16,584 nucleotides of DNA from contig JBKPNX010000189.1 of the NCBI GenBank assembly GCA_046732855.1, positions 1-16,584 of the forward strand, in the 5' to 3' direction. Positions 1-6,506 of this stretch are shown piece after piece; the first letter of the stretch is position 1, and each line of letters opens with the position of its first letter. The translations under genes were made by a program, and so were the position numbers. Under the pieces are notes generated by a model that did not search any database, was not told where the DNA came from, and saw only the letters and a list, made by a program, of their open reading frames with translations. The stretch comes from JBKPNX01 sp046732855 (GTDB taxonomy: Bacteria > Pseudomonadota > Alphaproteobacteria > Geminicoccales > Geminicoccaceae).

Positions 1-500
1 GCGACCGGCGTCGGCGCGACCGCATCGACCACCGCCGGCACCAGCGGCAATGTCGCGCGCTTGGCGCCGTGGCCGCCCGCCTCCGCGCCCTGCGCCACGA
101 CCACGTCCGCGCCGAGCGCGACCGCCGCGCGCGCATCCGCCAGCGTCTGCACCTGCAGGATCAGCCTCGCCCCGGCCGCGCGAATCGGCGCCACGAACGG
201 CGCCGCGTCGCCGAACGAGAGCATCACCGCGACCGGCTTGTGCCTGAGTGCCACCTGCAGCCGATCGGGGTGACGCGCGAGGTGCCAGGTGATGAAGCCG
301 ATGCCGACCGGGGCGCCGTCCGCGGCAGCGAACTCCCGCTCGATCCACGCAGCGTCGGCATAACCCGGACCGAGCAGGCCGAGACCGCCTGCCCGACTCA
401 CGGCCGCGGCGAGCGCCCCGCCCGACACCGCGCCCATCGGCGCCAGCAGGAGCGGGTGACGGATGCCGAAAAGCTCGGTGAGCGCCGTCCGAAATGCCAT
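1..500 (-). CDS. Nitronate monooxygenase / 2-nitropropane dioxygenase family protein, N-terminal part (3' end outside window)
   Basis: The gene begins with ATG at 500-498 and runs off the left edge, so only about 166 residues are visible. A strong Shine-Dalgarno, GAGGAGGAG (508-516), lies 7 nt upstream. The visible protein is the first part of a TIM barrel. LLAPMGAVSGG (residues 18-28) is the usual opening strand and loop, followed by AGGLGLLGPG (37-46), and QGAEAGGHG (137-145) is the signature near the FMN phosphate of the family. Characterised members are FMN flavoproteins that oxidise alkyl nitronates; close relatives include enoyl-reductase-like proteins, so the substrate is not settled. 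It starts 58 nt after the proA stop on the same strand and could share its transcript. The family call is firm, the exact activity is not. Confidence 0.85.
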   Translation of the reverse strand, partial: MAFRTALTELFGIRHPLLLAPMGAVSGGALAAAVSRAGGLGLLGPGYADAAWIEREFAAADGAPVGIGFITWHLARHPDRLQVALRHKPVAVMLSFGDAAPFVAPIRAAGARLILQVQTLADARAAVALGADVVVAQGAEAGGHGAKRATLPLVPAVVDAVAPTPV

Positions 501-558
501 CCTGCTACTCCTCCTCGTCGACCTCGCCCGCGCCGGCCGCGCGCCGTGGCCCGCCGAG

Positions 559-1890
559 CTAGACCGGGCGGATCTGGCCGCTGCCGCGCACCACGTACTT
601 GAAGCTGGTCAGCTGCTCGACGCCGATCGGGCCGCGCGCGTGCAGCCGGCCGGTCGAGATGCCGACCTCGGCGCCCATGCCGAACTCGCCGCCGTCGGCG
701 AACTGGGTCGAGGCGTTGTGCAGGACGATCGCGCTGTCGACCTCGGCGAGGAAGCGCTCGGCGGCCGCCGGCTCTGCGGTCACGATGCTGTCGGTGTGGT
801 GCGAGCCGTAGCGGTTGACGTGGGCGATCGCCTGCTCGAGCCCGTCGACCACCTTGGCCGCAATGATCGCGTCCAGGTATTCGGTCGACCAGTCGGCCTC
901 GCTCGCCGGGCTCACCCGCGCATCGATTCCCCGTACCTCGGCGTCGCCCCGTACTTCGCAGCCCGCCTCGATCAGATCGGCGAGCACGCCCGGCAGGAGC
1001 CGGGGCGCGGCGTCGCGATCGACCAGCAGCGTCTCGGCCGCGCCGCAGACGGAGGTGCGGCGCATCTTGGCGTTGAGCACGACCCGACGCGCCATGTCGG
1101 GATCGGCCGCGGCATGGAGATAGACGTGGCAGATCCCGTCGCGGTGCGCGAACACCGGAATCCGGCTTTCCCGCTGCACCCGCTCGATCAGCGACGGGCC
1201 GCCGCGCGGCACGATCACGTCGATGAGCTCGCTCATGGTCAGCATGATCCCGACGGCTGCGCGGTCCGTGGTCGGCACGCACTGCAGGGCGGCCTCGGGC
1301 AGCCCTGCCCGGCGCAGCCCGTCCTGCAGGCAGCCGAGGATCGCGCGCGAGGAGAAGAAGCTCTCCGAGCCGCCGCGCAGGATCGCCGCGTTGCCCGCCT
1401 TGAGGCAGAGCGCGCCCGCATCCGCGGTCACGTTCGGGCGCGATTCGTAGATCACGCCGATCACCCCGAGCGGCACGCGCACGCGCGCGATGTCGAGGCC
1501 GTTCGGCCGTTGCCAGCGCGCCAGCTCGGTGCCGACCGGGTCCGCGAGCCCGGCGACCGCCTCGAGCCCGGCGGCCATCGCCTCGACGCGCGCCGCATCG
1601 AGCGCCAGGCGGTCGAGCAGCGATGCCCGCAGCCCGCGCTCCTGGGCCGCCGCCATGTCTTTGGCATTGGCGGCCAGCAGCTCGTTCCGTCGATCGCGTA
1701 GGCTTGCCGCCGCGGCGCAGAGCGCCTGATCCTTCAGCGCGCGCGGCGTGGCCGCGAGAACGTGCGCCGCCGCCCGGGCGCGCTCTCCGAGCTCACGCAT
1801 CGCGGCTGCAAGGTCGTGGCCCGCTGCGCGGTCATGGTCGGCTGCGCGGTCCTGGCCGGCTGCAAGGTCGTGGCGAAACGCGGTCGCCAT
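559..1890 (-). CDS. proA: Glutamate-5-semialdehyde dehydrogenase (gamma-glutamyl phosphate reductase)
   Basis: ProA reduces gamma-glutamyl phosphate to glutamate-5-semialdehyde with NADPH, the second step of proline synthesis, in the cytoplasm. The protein is 443 residues and matches the family along its length: IYESRPNVTADAGALCLKAGNA (147-168) in the cofactor domain, the catalytic Cys282 in VCGAAETLL, and the closing blocks NRYGSHHTD and QFADGGEFGMGAE. The family usually has about 415-425 residues; the excess is an N-terminal stretch of four hexapeptide repeats (residues 7-30) before the usual start-like MRELGERAR. ATG at 1890 is preferred because GGGAGGGAG stands 10 nt upstream; the alternative ATG at 1800 has no visible Shine-Dalgarno. 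No proB is visible; it may lie elsewhere. A nitronate monooxygenase-like gene follows. Confidence 0.96.
   Translation of the reverse strand: MATAFRHDLAAGQDRAADHDRAAGHDLAAAMRELGERARAAAHVLAATPRALKDQALCAAAASLRDRRNELLAANAKDMAAAQERGLRASLLDRLALDAARVEAMAAGLEAVAGLADPVGTELARWQRPNGLDIARVRVPLGVIGVIYESRPNVTADAGALCLKAGNAAILRGGSESFFSSRAILGCLQDGLRRAGLPEAALQCVPTTDRAAVGIMLTMSELIDVIVPRGGPSLIERVQRESRIPVFAHRDGICHVYLHAAADPDMARRVVLNAKMRRTSVCGAAETLLVDRDAAPRLLPGVLADLIEAGCEVRGDAEVRGIDARVSPASEADWSTEYLDAIIAAKVVDGLEQAIAHVNRYGSHHTDSIVTAEPAAAERFLAEVDSAIVLHNASTQFADGGEFGMGAEVGISTGRLHARGPIGVEQLTSFKYVVRGSGQIRPV
1801..1872 (-). repeat. Four tandem 18-bp units coding a hexapeptide repeat in the proA N-terminus
   Basis: Read on the minus strand the units encode HDLAAG, QDRAAD, HDRAAG and HDLAAA, residues 7-30 of the ProA extension. 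The units share the frame G-A-C-x-x-x-G-C-A-G-C at fixed positions, and the first and last are nearly identical in DNA. The repeat ends exactly before the ATG where conserved ProA sequence begins. This looks like a minisatellite that grew within, or became, the 5' end of the gene. Confidence 0.85.
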
Positions 1891-1900
1891 GGCGGATCGA

Positions 1901-1909
1901 CTCCCTCCC
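1901..1909 (-). promoter_or_regulatory. Ribosome binding site that decides the proA start
   Basis: Read on the minus strand this is GGGAGGGAG, 10 nt before the ATG at 1890-1888. The alternative in-frame ATG at 1800-1798, where conserved ProA homology begins, has no purine-rich stretch before it. This favours translation of the repeated N-terminal extension. Confidence 0.6.
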
Positions 1910-2213
1910 GATTGCCCGGCTCACTTTACGCCCAGCCCGCGCCATTGGCCAAGCCCGCGCCGCTGCGGCGGAGAGCGTGACCTTGTCGCCGTCTCGCCTC
2001 GGTCGATCTGGGAGCGCGCCTCAGCCCGGTCGGTCGTACGCTCCGCCCCCCGCTTGGTGGTCCCCAGCCCCTCACAGGCGATCGAGCGCTCTGGCCGCTT
2101 CCGCGAAGGCGCGGGATTGCACGTCGTCTCCGGCGCGCGCAGCGACGATGGACAGGGCGTTGCGGCGCGGCGCAAATCGGCGTCGCGAAGTCGAAAAACG
2201 TCGCCTGAGCCCC
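1910..2213. other. Intergenic region between divergent proA and hsp20, upstream half
   Basis: No credible gene, RNA gene or strong palindrome was seen here. It must contain the proA promoter, but I found no convincing -35/-10 pair on the minus strand. The sigma-32 promoter of hsp20 begins immediately to the right. Confidence 0.5.
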
Positions 2214-2241
2214 CTTGAACTCACGGCGGGCCTCCCCACAT
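2214..2241 (+). promoter_or_regulatory. Sigma-32 (RpoH) heat-shock promoter of hsp20
   Basis: CTTGAA at 2214-2219 matches the RpoH -35 element. CCCCACAT at 2234-2241 matches seven of the eight positions of the -10 consensus CCCCATNT, allowing N, and the spacer is 14 bp. A transcript would start near 2248, giving a leader of about 85 nt before the hsp20 ATG. Position, spacing and the nature of the downstream gene all agree. Confidence 0.75.
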
Positions 2242-2247
2242 CAGTGC

Positions 2248-2336
2248 TCGGCCGGGCGCCAACTTGGGTCCGGCAGACGTAATGCCCGGTTTTCGGACGG
2301 GCGCACAGTCAATCGCTCAATGGAGGATGGACGATG
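2248..2336 (+). promoter_or_regulatory. ROSE-like RNA thermometer in the hsp20 leader
   Basis: The leader can form three stem-loops. The first is GCCGG/CCGGC (2251-2255 with 2270-2274), the second GCCCG/CGGGC (2284-2288 with 2298-2302). The third, 2308-2332, ends one nucleotide before the ATG. In it GUC 2308-2310 pairs with GAC 2330-2332, AUC 2312-2314 with GAU 2326-2328, and CUC 2316-2318 with GAG 2323-2325, around the tetraloop AAUG. G2315 is bulged. The UCGCU motif (2313-2317) therefore lies across from AGGA of the Shine-Dalgarno GGAGG (2322-2326). This is the arrangement of ROSE elements, whose conserved U(U/C)GCU has a bulged G and melts on heating to free the ribosome site. The pairing is read from the sequence; temperature response is inferred. 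Confidence 0.75.
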
Positions 2337-2804
2337 CGTAGCTTCGACCTGTCACCCCTGTTCCGTTACTCGGTCGGCTTCGACCGTCTCGACGATCTGT
2401 TCGAGACGGCGTTCCGCAACACGCAGGAAGCGTCGTACCCGCCGTACAACATCGTGAAGACCGTCCAGGACAAGTACAAGATCACCCTGGCGGTCGCGGG
2501 CTTCGGCGAAAATGACCTTGAGCTCGTGGTCAAGGAGAACGTCCTGACCGTGCGCGGCAAGGTGAACGATGCCGAGAAGGATAAGGACGTCACCTACCTG
2601 CATCGCGGCATCGCCGGCCGCTCGTTCGAGCATCGCTTCCAGCTCGCTGACCACGTGCGCGTGAACGGCGCGAACCTGGCCAACGGCCTGCTCGATATCG
2701 AGCTGGTGCGCGAGCTGCCCGAGGCGATGAAGCCGCAGCGGATCGAGATCGGCGCCGGCACGACCAAGCCCAAGGTGATCGAGGGCAAGGCCAAGGCGGC
2801 GTAA
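2334..2804 (+). CDS. Small heat-shock protein, Hsp20 / alpha-crystallin family, class A (IbpA/HspH-like)
   Basis: A 156-residue ATP-independent chaperone that would hold unfolding proteins in soluble oligomers in the cytoplasm during heat stress. The N-terminal arm MRSFDLSPLFRYSVGFDRL and the PPYNIVK entry to the alpha-crystallin domain are typical of proteobacterial class A members. The domain spans about residues 38-126 and includes YLHRGIAGRSFEHRFQL (88-104) and the ANLANGLLDIEL block (113-124) with the conserved G-x-L. The C-terminal I-x-I motif is IEI at 137-139, followed by a charged flexible tail. ATG at 2334 follows GGAGG by 7 nt. It has its own sigma-32-like promoter, thermometer leader and terminator, so it appears monocistronic. 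Members of this class often occur in several copies; only one lies here. Confidence 0.95.
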   Translation: MRSFDLSPLFRYSVGFDRLDDLFETAFRNTQEASYPPYNIVKTVQDKYKITLAVAGFGENDLELVVKENVLTVRGKVNDAEKDKDVTYLHRGIAGRSFEHRFQLADHVRVNGANLANGLLDIELVRELPEAMKPQRIEIGAGTTKPKVIEGKAKAA

Positions 2805-2828
2805 ATTCTCGCTGCATAGCAAACGGGG

Positions 2829-2864
2829 GTGCCGGGCCGGCGACGGTCCGGCACTTTTCGTTTG
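2829..2864 (+). terminator. Intrinsic terminator of hsp20
   Basis: GUGCCGGGCC (2829-2838) pairs with GGUCCGGCAC (2845-2854), a 10-bp stem with one G-U pair and the 6-nt loop GGCGAC. UUUUCGUUU follows. It begins 24 nt after the hsp20 stop codon. Confidence 0.9.
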
Positions 2865-2896
2865 GCGTGATTGCCGCGCCCGCGGTTCGCCGCAAC

Positions 2897-2992
2897 CTAG
2901 AGCAGTTTCATCTCAGGCAGGTTCACAGCCGCAGCGGCCGAACGACGGGCGGGCGTCGGGATGGCGACAACGGCGACCGCATCGCCGGAGCA
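2897..2992 (+). repeat. Dispersed intergenic repeat, copy A
   Basis: Starts CTAGAGCAGTTTCA, then an extra TCTCA, GGCAGGTTCACAGCCGCAG, and later ATGGCGACAACGGCGACCGC and GCCGGAGC. Copy B has the same blocks in the same order. The right boundary is approximate. CTAGAGCA-type starts resemble dispersed intergenic repeats I recall from other alphaproteobacteria, but no family is assigned here. Confidence 0.65.
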
Positions 2993-3045
2993 GTCAGCGC
3001 TATTGCTAAATTGCAGGTGTTGATTCTGCTCAACGCGAACACGCT

Positions 3046-3157
3046 CTAGAGCAGTTTCAGGCAGTTTCACAGCCGCAGTCGGGGAAACGACCAGGCGGCC
3101 TCGCGACAGCCAGCCATGGCGACCGCATCCCGGCGCCGCGATCCGCGTTGCCGGAGC
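3046..3157 (+). repeat. Dispersed intergenic repeat, copy B
   Basis: Starts CTAGAGCAGTTTCA and continues GGCAGTTTCACAGCCGCAG, then ATGGCGACCGCATC and GCCGGAGCGC. It matches copy A closely for the first 35 bp apart from a short gap, then more loosely. The right boundary is approximate. The start is preceded by CT, making the 8-bp palindrome CTCTAGAG. Confidence 0.65.
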
Positions 3158-3302
3158 GCAAGTCTCGGTTCGGCCTGACCCGAACCCGCTCCAGGCAGTC
3201 GGCGCTCCTGGCTCGGGCGCTGCAGCCGGACGCCTGACCGGGTCGATTCGGCGCCGAGCCTACGCGACTTGTCCGCCGCGCTCGGCTGCGCCGACGCCCT
3301 CG

Positions 3303-4520
3303 CTACGCCGCCTTTTCCAGGTGCAGGCGCGACCAGATCGCCGTGAGCGCATCGACCAGATGGTCCATGGCGTCGTCGTCGTGCAGCGGCGAGGGCGTGA
3401 TGCGCAGCCGCTCGGTGCCCTTCGGCACGGTCGGATAGTTGATCGGCTGGATATACACGCCGAACTCCTCGAGCAGCGTGTCCGAGGCGCGCTTGCACCG
3501 CACCGGATCGCCGACCAGCACCGGCACGATGTGGGATGGCGACGCCATCAGCGGCAGACCGGCGTCCGCGAGGCGCCGCTTCAGCGTCGCCGCCCGTTCC
3601 TGATGGCGCGTGCGCAGCTCGCCGTGCGCGCGCACGTAGCGCACCGAGGCGAGCGCCGCGCCGACCACCGCGGGCGCCAGCGCCGTGGTGAAGATGAACT
3701 CGGGCGCGATCGAGCGCACCGCATCGATCAGCGCCGCCGAGCCGGCGACATAACCGCCCATGCAGCCGAACGCCTTGGCGAGCGTGCCGTTGATCACGGT
3801 CACCCGGTCCATCACGCCCTGCGCCTCGGCGACGCCGCCGCCGGTCGGACCGTACAACCCGACGGCGTGCACCTCGTCCAGATAGGTCATCGCTTTGTGG
3901 CGCTCCGCCACGGCGCAGATCTCGGCGATCGGCCCGAAGTCGCCATCCATCGAATAGACCGACTCGAACGCGATCAGCTTCGGGGACGCGGGGTCGCTGT
4001 CCGCGAGCAACGCCTCGAGATGCGCCACGTCGTTGTGGCGGAAGATCCGCTTGGCGCAGCCCGAATGGCGAATGCCGGCGATCATCGAGGCGTGGTTCTT
4101 CTCGTCCGAATAGATCACGCAGCCCGGCAGCAGCCGGCAGACGGTGGACAGCGTCGCCTCGTTGGCGACGAAGCCCGAGGTGAACAGCAGCGCCGCGGGC
4201 TTGTCGTGCAGCGCCGCGAGCTCCCGCTCCAGGAGCACGTGCAGGTGCGTCGTGCCCGAGATGTTGCGGGTGCCGCCGGCGCCCGCGCCCATCGTGCGCA
4301 CCGCCTCGACGCCGGCGTCCAGGACCGCCGGATGCTGGCCCATCCCCAGGTAGTCATTGGAGCACCACACCGTGACCGGATGCGGCTCGGCGTCGACATC
4401 GACGTAGCGCTTGGCATGCGGGAACGCGCCCGCCTGGCGCGCGAGATCGCAGAACACGCGGTAGCGGCCTTCGCCCCTGATCCGATCGACCGCATGCCGA
4501 AAGACCTGTTCGTAATGCAT
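3303..4520 (-). CDS. hemA: 5-aminolevulinate synthase (C4 pathway)
   Basis: This PLP enzyme condenses glycine with succinyl-CoA to 5-aminolevulinate, the committed step to heme and other tetrapyrroles in Alphaproteobacteria. The 405-residue length is normal. The start-like block MHYEQVFRHAVDRIRGEGRYRVF is followed by VWCSNDYLGMGQHP and GAGAGGTRNISGT, which shape the active site. LDEVHAVG (214-221) carries the PLP-binding Asp, and GTLAKAFGCMGGY carries Lys249, the expected Schiff-base lysine. An in-frame ATG at 4622 would add 34 residues without family resemblance; ATG at 4520 has GGGAG (4527-4531) 6 nt upstream and fits the family start. It is divergent from an acyl-CoA synthetase. A candidate FNR box and promoter lie upstream. 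Confidence 0.96.
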   Translation of the reverse strand: MHYEQVFRHAVDRIRGEGRYRVFCDLARQAGAFPHAKRYVDVDAEPHPVTVWCSNDYLGMGQHPAVLDAGVEAVRTMGAGAGGTRNISGTTHLHVLLERELAALHDKPAALLFTSGFVANEATLSTVCRLLPGCVIYSDEKNHASMIAGIRHSGCAKRIFRHNDVAHLEALLADSDPASPKLIAFESVYSMDGDFGPIAEICAVAERHKAMTYLDEVHAVGLYGPTGGGVAEAQGVMDRVTVINGTLAKAFGCMGGYVAGSAALIDAVRSIAPEFIFTTALAPAVVGAALASVRYVRAHGELRTRHQERAATLKRRLADAGLPLMASPSHIVPVLVGDPVRCKRASDTLLEEFGVYIQPINYPTVPKGTERLRITPSPLHDDDAMDHLVDALTAIWSRLHLEKAA

Positions 4521-4526
4521 CAGCAT

Positions 4527-4531
4527 CTCCC
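4527..4531 (-). promoter_or_regulatory. Ribosome binding site that decides the hemA start
   Basis: GGGAG on the minus strand, 6 nt before the ATG at 4520-4518. A second ATG at 4526-4524 directly abuts the site and is too close to use it. The far-upstream ATG at 4622 yields a tail unlike HemA proteins. Confidence 0.65.
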
Positions 4532-4693
4532 AGCGTCTGATGCCGCCCCCCTGCGCGAACGCCGGGCGCGCGCGCCCCGCCCGCGGGCAACCCCACATGC
4601 CACCGATCGCCGGTCCCGCCAAGAGCTTCCGGCCCCTGAGCGCCAGCGTGGGGGAGTCGGTCGCGCGGTCGGCCTGCGCAGATTGCCTGCGGC

Positions 4694-4721
4694 ATCATCC
4701 AGCTGCTTTGATCGAGGTCAA
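4694..4721 (-). promoter_or_regulatory. Candidate hemA promoter
   Basis: Read on the minus strand, TTGACC (4716-4721) is a good -35 and GATGAT (4694-4699) a fair -10 with a 16-bp spacer. The predicted leader to the hemA ATG is about 165 nt. The -35 overlaps an FNR-like box. Confidence 0.4.
4708..4721. promoter_or_regulatory. FNR/FnrL-like box between hemA and the acyl-CoA synthetase gene
   Basis: TTGAT-CGAG-GTCAA on the plus strand matches nine of ten positions of the FNR-family consensus TTGAT-N4-ATCAA. It lies in the 288-bp divergent control region. FnrL control of hemA by oxygen is established in Rhodobacter; here it is inferred from the site alone. With the proposed -10 the box would be centred near -27, not the usual -41.5, so either the start site differs or the box represses. 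Confidence 0.45.
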
Positions 4722-4808
4722 GCCATTGCAGCCGCGGCGGGCCGGCCGTTGTGTTGAAGATCCAGGCGGCGCACTATCCGCTGGGTCTCCAAACCGGGAG
4801 GCGCAGCC

Positions 4809-6386
4809 GTGGCAGAGGCGAGTTTGCAGCTTTTCCGCCCCGATCCCTGGTGCCTGCAGGCCGGCGGGACCACGATCGGCGGCCTGTTCGCCGCTCGCGC
4901 GCGCATCGATGCCGCCGAGATCGCGCTGGTCGAGGGCGAGCGGCGGGTCACCTTCGCCGCGCTGAACGAGCGCGTGAACCGGCTGGCGCACGTGCTCAGG
5001 GCAGCGGGCATTGGCCGCGGCGATCGGGTCGGCATGCTCGCCCGCAACTCCGCCGCTTGGGTCGAGCTGGAGCTGGCCGCGGCCAAGCTCGGCGTGATCG
5101 TCGCGGCGCAGAACTGGCGGCTCGCCGCGCCCGAGCTCTTGTACTGCATCCGACTCGCCGAGCCGCGCGCCATGCTGGTCGCCGAGGACTACGCCCCGGT
5201 GCTCGCCGGCCTGGACGTGGCGCTGCCGCTCACGATCACCATCGGCGACGATTACGAGACGCGCCTCGCCCGCGCCGATGCCGGCGAGCCGCCCGCGGTC
5301 GCCGAGCCCGAGGATCCGCTCATGATCCTCTACACCAGCGGCACGACCGGGCTGCCCAAGGGGGCCGCGGTCAGCCACCGCGCGTTCATCGCGCGCGCGC
5401 TCGTGTTCATCACCGAGCTCGGCCTTGGCCCGGGCGAGGCGTTCGTCGCCTGGGCGCCGTTCTTCCACATGGCCTCGACCGACCACGCGCTCGCGAGCCT
5501 GCTGCGGGGCAACCCCGTGATCGTGGTCGACGGCTACGACGCGCCGGCGCTGCTCGAGACCGTCGCGCGGGAGCGCATCGGCTGGCTGCCGCTCGTGCCG
5601 GGCATGATCGAAGGGTTCGCGGCGGCGCTGCGGGCGACAGAGGTCCGGCCGCGCGGCATCCGGGCGATCGGCGCGATGGCTGACCTCGTGCCGCGCCACC
5701 AGCTGGCCGAGATCACTGCCCTGCTCGGCGCGCCTTACGTCAACAGCTTCGGCGCGACCGAGACCGGCCTGCCGCCGGCGACCGCCGCCCTGATCCCGAT
5801 CGGCGAGGCGCCGACCGATCTCGCCAAGCGCCAGAGCGCGTTCTGCGAGGTCCGCCTGGTCGACCCCGACGACGAGGACGTGCCCGACGGCACGCCGGGC
5901 GAATGCGCGATCCGCGGGCCGACCCTGTTCAGCGGGTACTGGCTGGCGCCCGAGGTCAACGCCAAGGATTTCCGCGGCGGCTGGTTCCACATGGGCGATA
6001 TGTTCATCCGGCGCGACGACGGCCGGCTCGCGTTCGTCGACCGCGCCAAGTACCTGATCAAGTCCGGCGGCGAGAACGTCTATCCGGCCGAGATCGAGCG
6101 CGTCCTGCTCGCCGATCCCCGCGTCGGCGACGCCGTGGTGGTGCGCCGGCCGGATGCCAAATGGGGCGAGGTGCCGGTCGCGGTGGTCGCGCGCACCGAC
6201 GCGAGCCTCACCGCCGACGAGCTGCACGCCAGATGCCGGCGCGAGCTGGCGGGCTACAAGCAGCCCAAGGAGATCCGCTTCGTCGGGTTCGCGGAGTTGC
6301 CGCGCAGCACCACCGGCAAGATCCAGCGCCACGAGGTCGAGGCCTGGCTCAGACGGACGGACGAGGCCAGATTGGGTGAGTCATAG
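4809..6386 (+). CDS. Acyl-CoA synthetase / AMP-dependent ligase (ANL superfamily)
   Basis: A 525-residue adenylate-forming enzyme that would activate a carboxylic acid with ATP and transfer it to CoA. All core motifs are present: P-loop YTSGTTGLPKG (175-185), FGATETG (314-320), the A7 block GDMFIRRDDG (396-405), hinge and A8 block DRAKYLIKSGGENVYPAEIE (411-430), and the catalytic C-terminal lysine K504 in PRSTTGKIQR. The overall layout resembles the medium/long-chain fatty acyl-CoA or crotonobetaine/carnitine-CoA ligase branch, but the acyl pocket cannot be read here. The start is GTG at 4809, with GGGAGG (4796-4801) 7 nt upstream. It is divergent from hemA and convergent with the unknown gene to its right. 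No catabolic neighbours reveal the substrate. Confidence 0.9.
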   Translation: MAEASLQLFRPDPWCLQAGGTTIGGLFAARARIDAAEIALVEGERRVTFAALNERVNRLAHVLRAAGIGRGDRVGMLARNSAAWVELELAAAKLGVIVAAQNWRLAAPELLYCIRLAEPRAMLVAEDYAPVLAGLDVALPLTITIGDDYETRLARADAGEPPAVAEPEDPLMILYTSGTTGLPKGAAVSHRAFIARALVFITELGLGPGEAFVAWAPFFHMASTDHALASLLRGNPVIVVDGYDAPALLETVARERIGWLPLVPGMIEGFAAALRATEVRPRGIRAIGAMADLVPRHQLAEITALLGAPYVNSFGATETGLPPATAALIPIGEAPTDLAKRQSAFCEVRLVDPDDEDVPDGTPGECAIRGPTLFSGYWLAPEVNAKDFRGGWFHMGDMFIRRDDGRLAFVDRAKYLIKSGGENVYPAEIERVLLADPRVGDAVVVRRPDAKWGEVPVAVVARTDASLTADELHARCRRELAGYKQPKEIRFVGFAELPRSTTGKIQRHEVEAWLRRTDEARLGES

Positions 6387-6416
6387 GCGCAACCAACGCT
6401 TGGCGCGCGGCAGAGG

Positions 6417-6449
6417 GTAGTCGGGTGCGCTACGCTCCACCCGACCTAC
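6417..6449. repeat. Palindromic element between convergent genes
   Basis: GTAG-TCGGGTG (6417-6427) is the reverse complement of CACCCGA-CTAC (6438-6449) with one unpaired C. This is an 11-bp stem around a 10-nt loop, CGCTACGCTC. It sits 30 bp after the acyl-CoA synthetase stop and 57 bp from the stop of the convergent gene at 6507. There is no U-run, so it resembles a REP-like palindrome or a bidirectional RNA end-protecting hairpin more than a classical terminator. Confidence 0.6.
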
Positions 6450-6506
6450 GGCTGCTTGCATTCGTTCCGGCGCGGAGCGGCTGGCTCCTGTGATAGACAG
6501 TCGAGT

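Larger units (their letters stand above)
2865..3302. other. Gene-free stretch between the hsp20 terminator and the hemA stop
   Basis: No convincing coding frame. It holds two imperfect copies of a repeat that starts CTAGAGCAGTTTCA (annotated separately) and a perfect 7-bp inverted repeat, GGTTCGG 3167-3173 with CCGAACC 3180-3186. The latter could fold in the hemA transcript, but no U-run follows it on the minus strand, so I do not call it a terminator. Confidence 0.6.

Noticed and set aside
3167..3186. Perfect 7-bp inverted repeat GGTTCGG/CCGAACC as a hemA terminator.
   Set aside because: No U-run on the minus strand after the stem, and it lies more than 100 nt beyond the stop codon.
4521..4622. 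A longer HemA start at 4622 adding 34 residues.
   Set aside because: The added residues resemble no HemA N-terminus, and a good ribosome site stands before the ATG at 4520.
4754..4780. TTGAAG followed by TATCCG as a promoter for the acyl-CoA synthetase.
   Set aside because: The spacer is only 15 bp and the -10 match is poor.
4695..6332. A minus-strand open frame of 545 codons antisense to the acyl-CoA synthetase gene.
   Set aside because: Low-complexity composition without motifs; the plus-strand gene carries all ANL superfamily motifs. Similar long antisense frames opposite proA, hemA, mreC and mreB were rejected on the same grounds.
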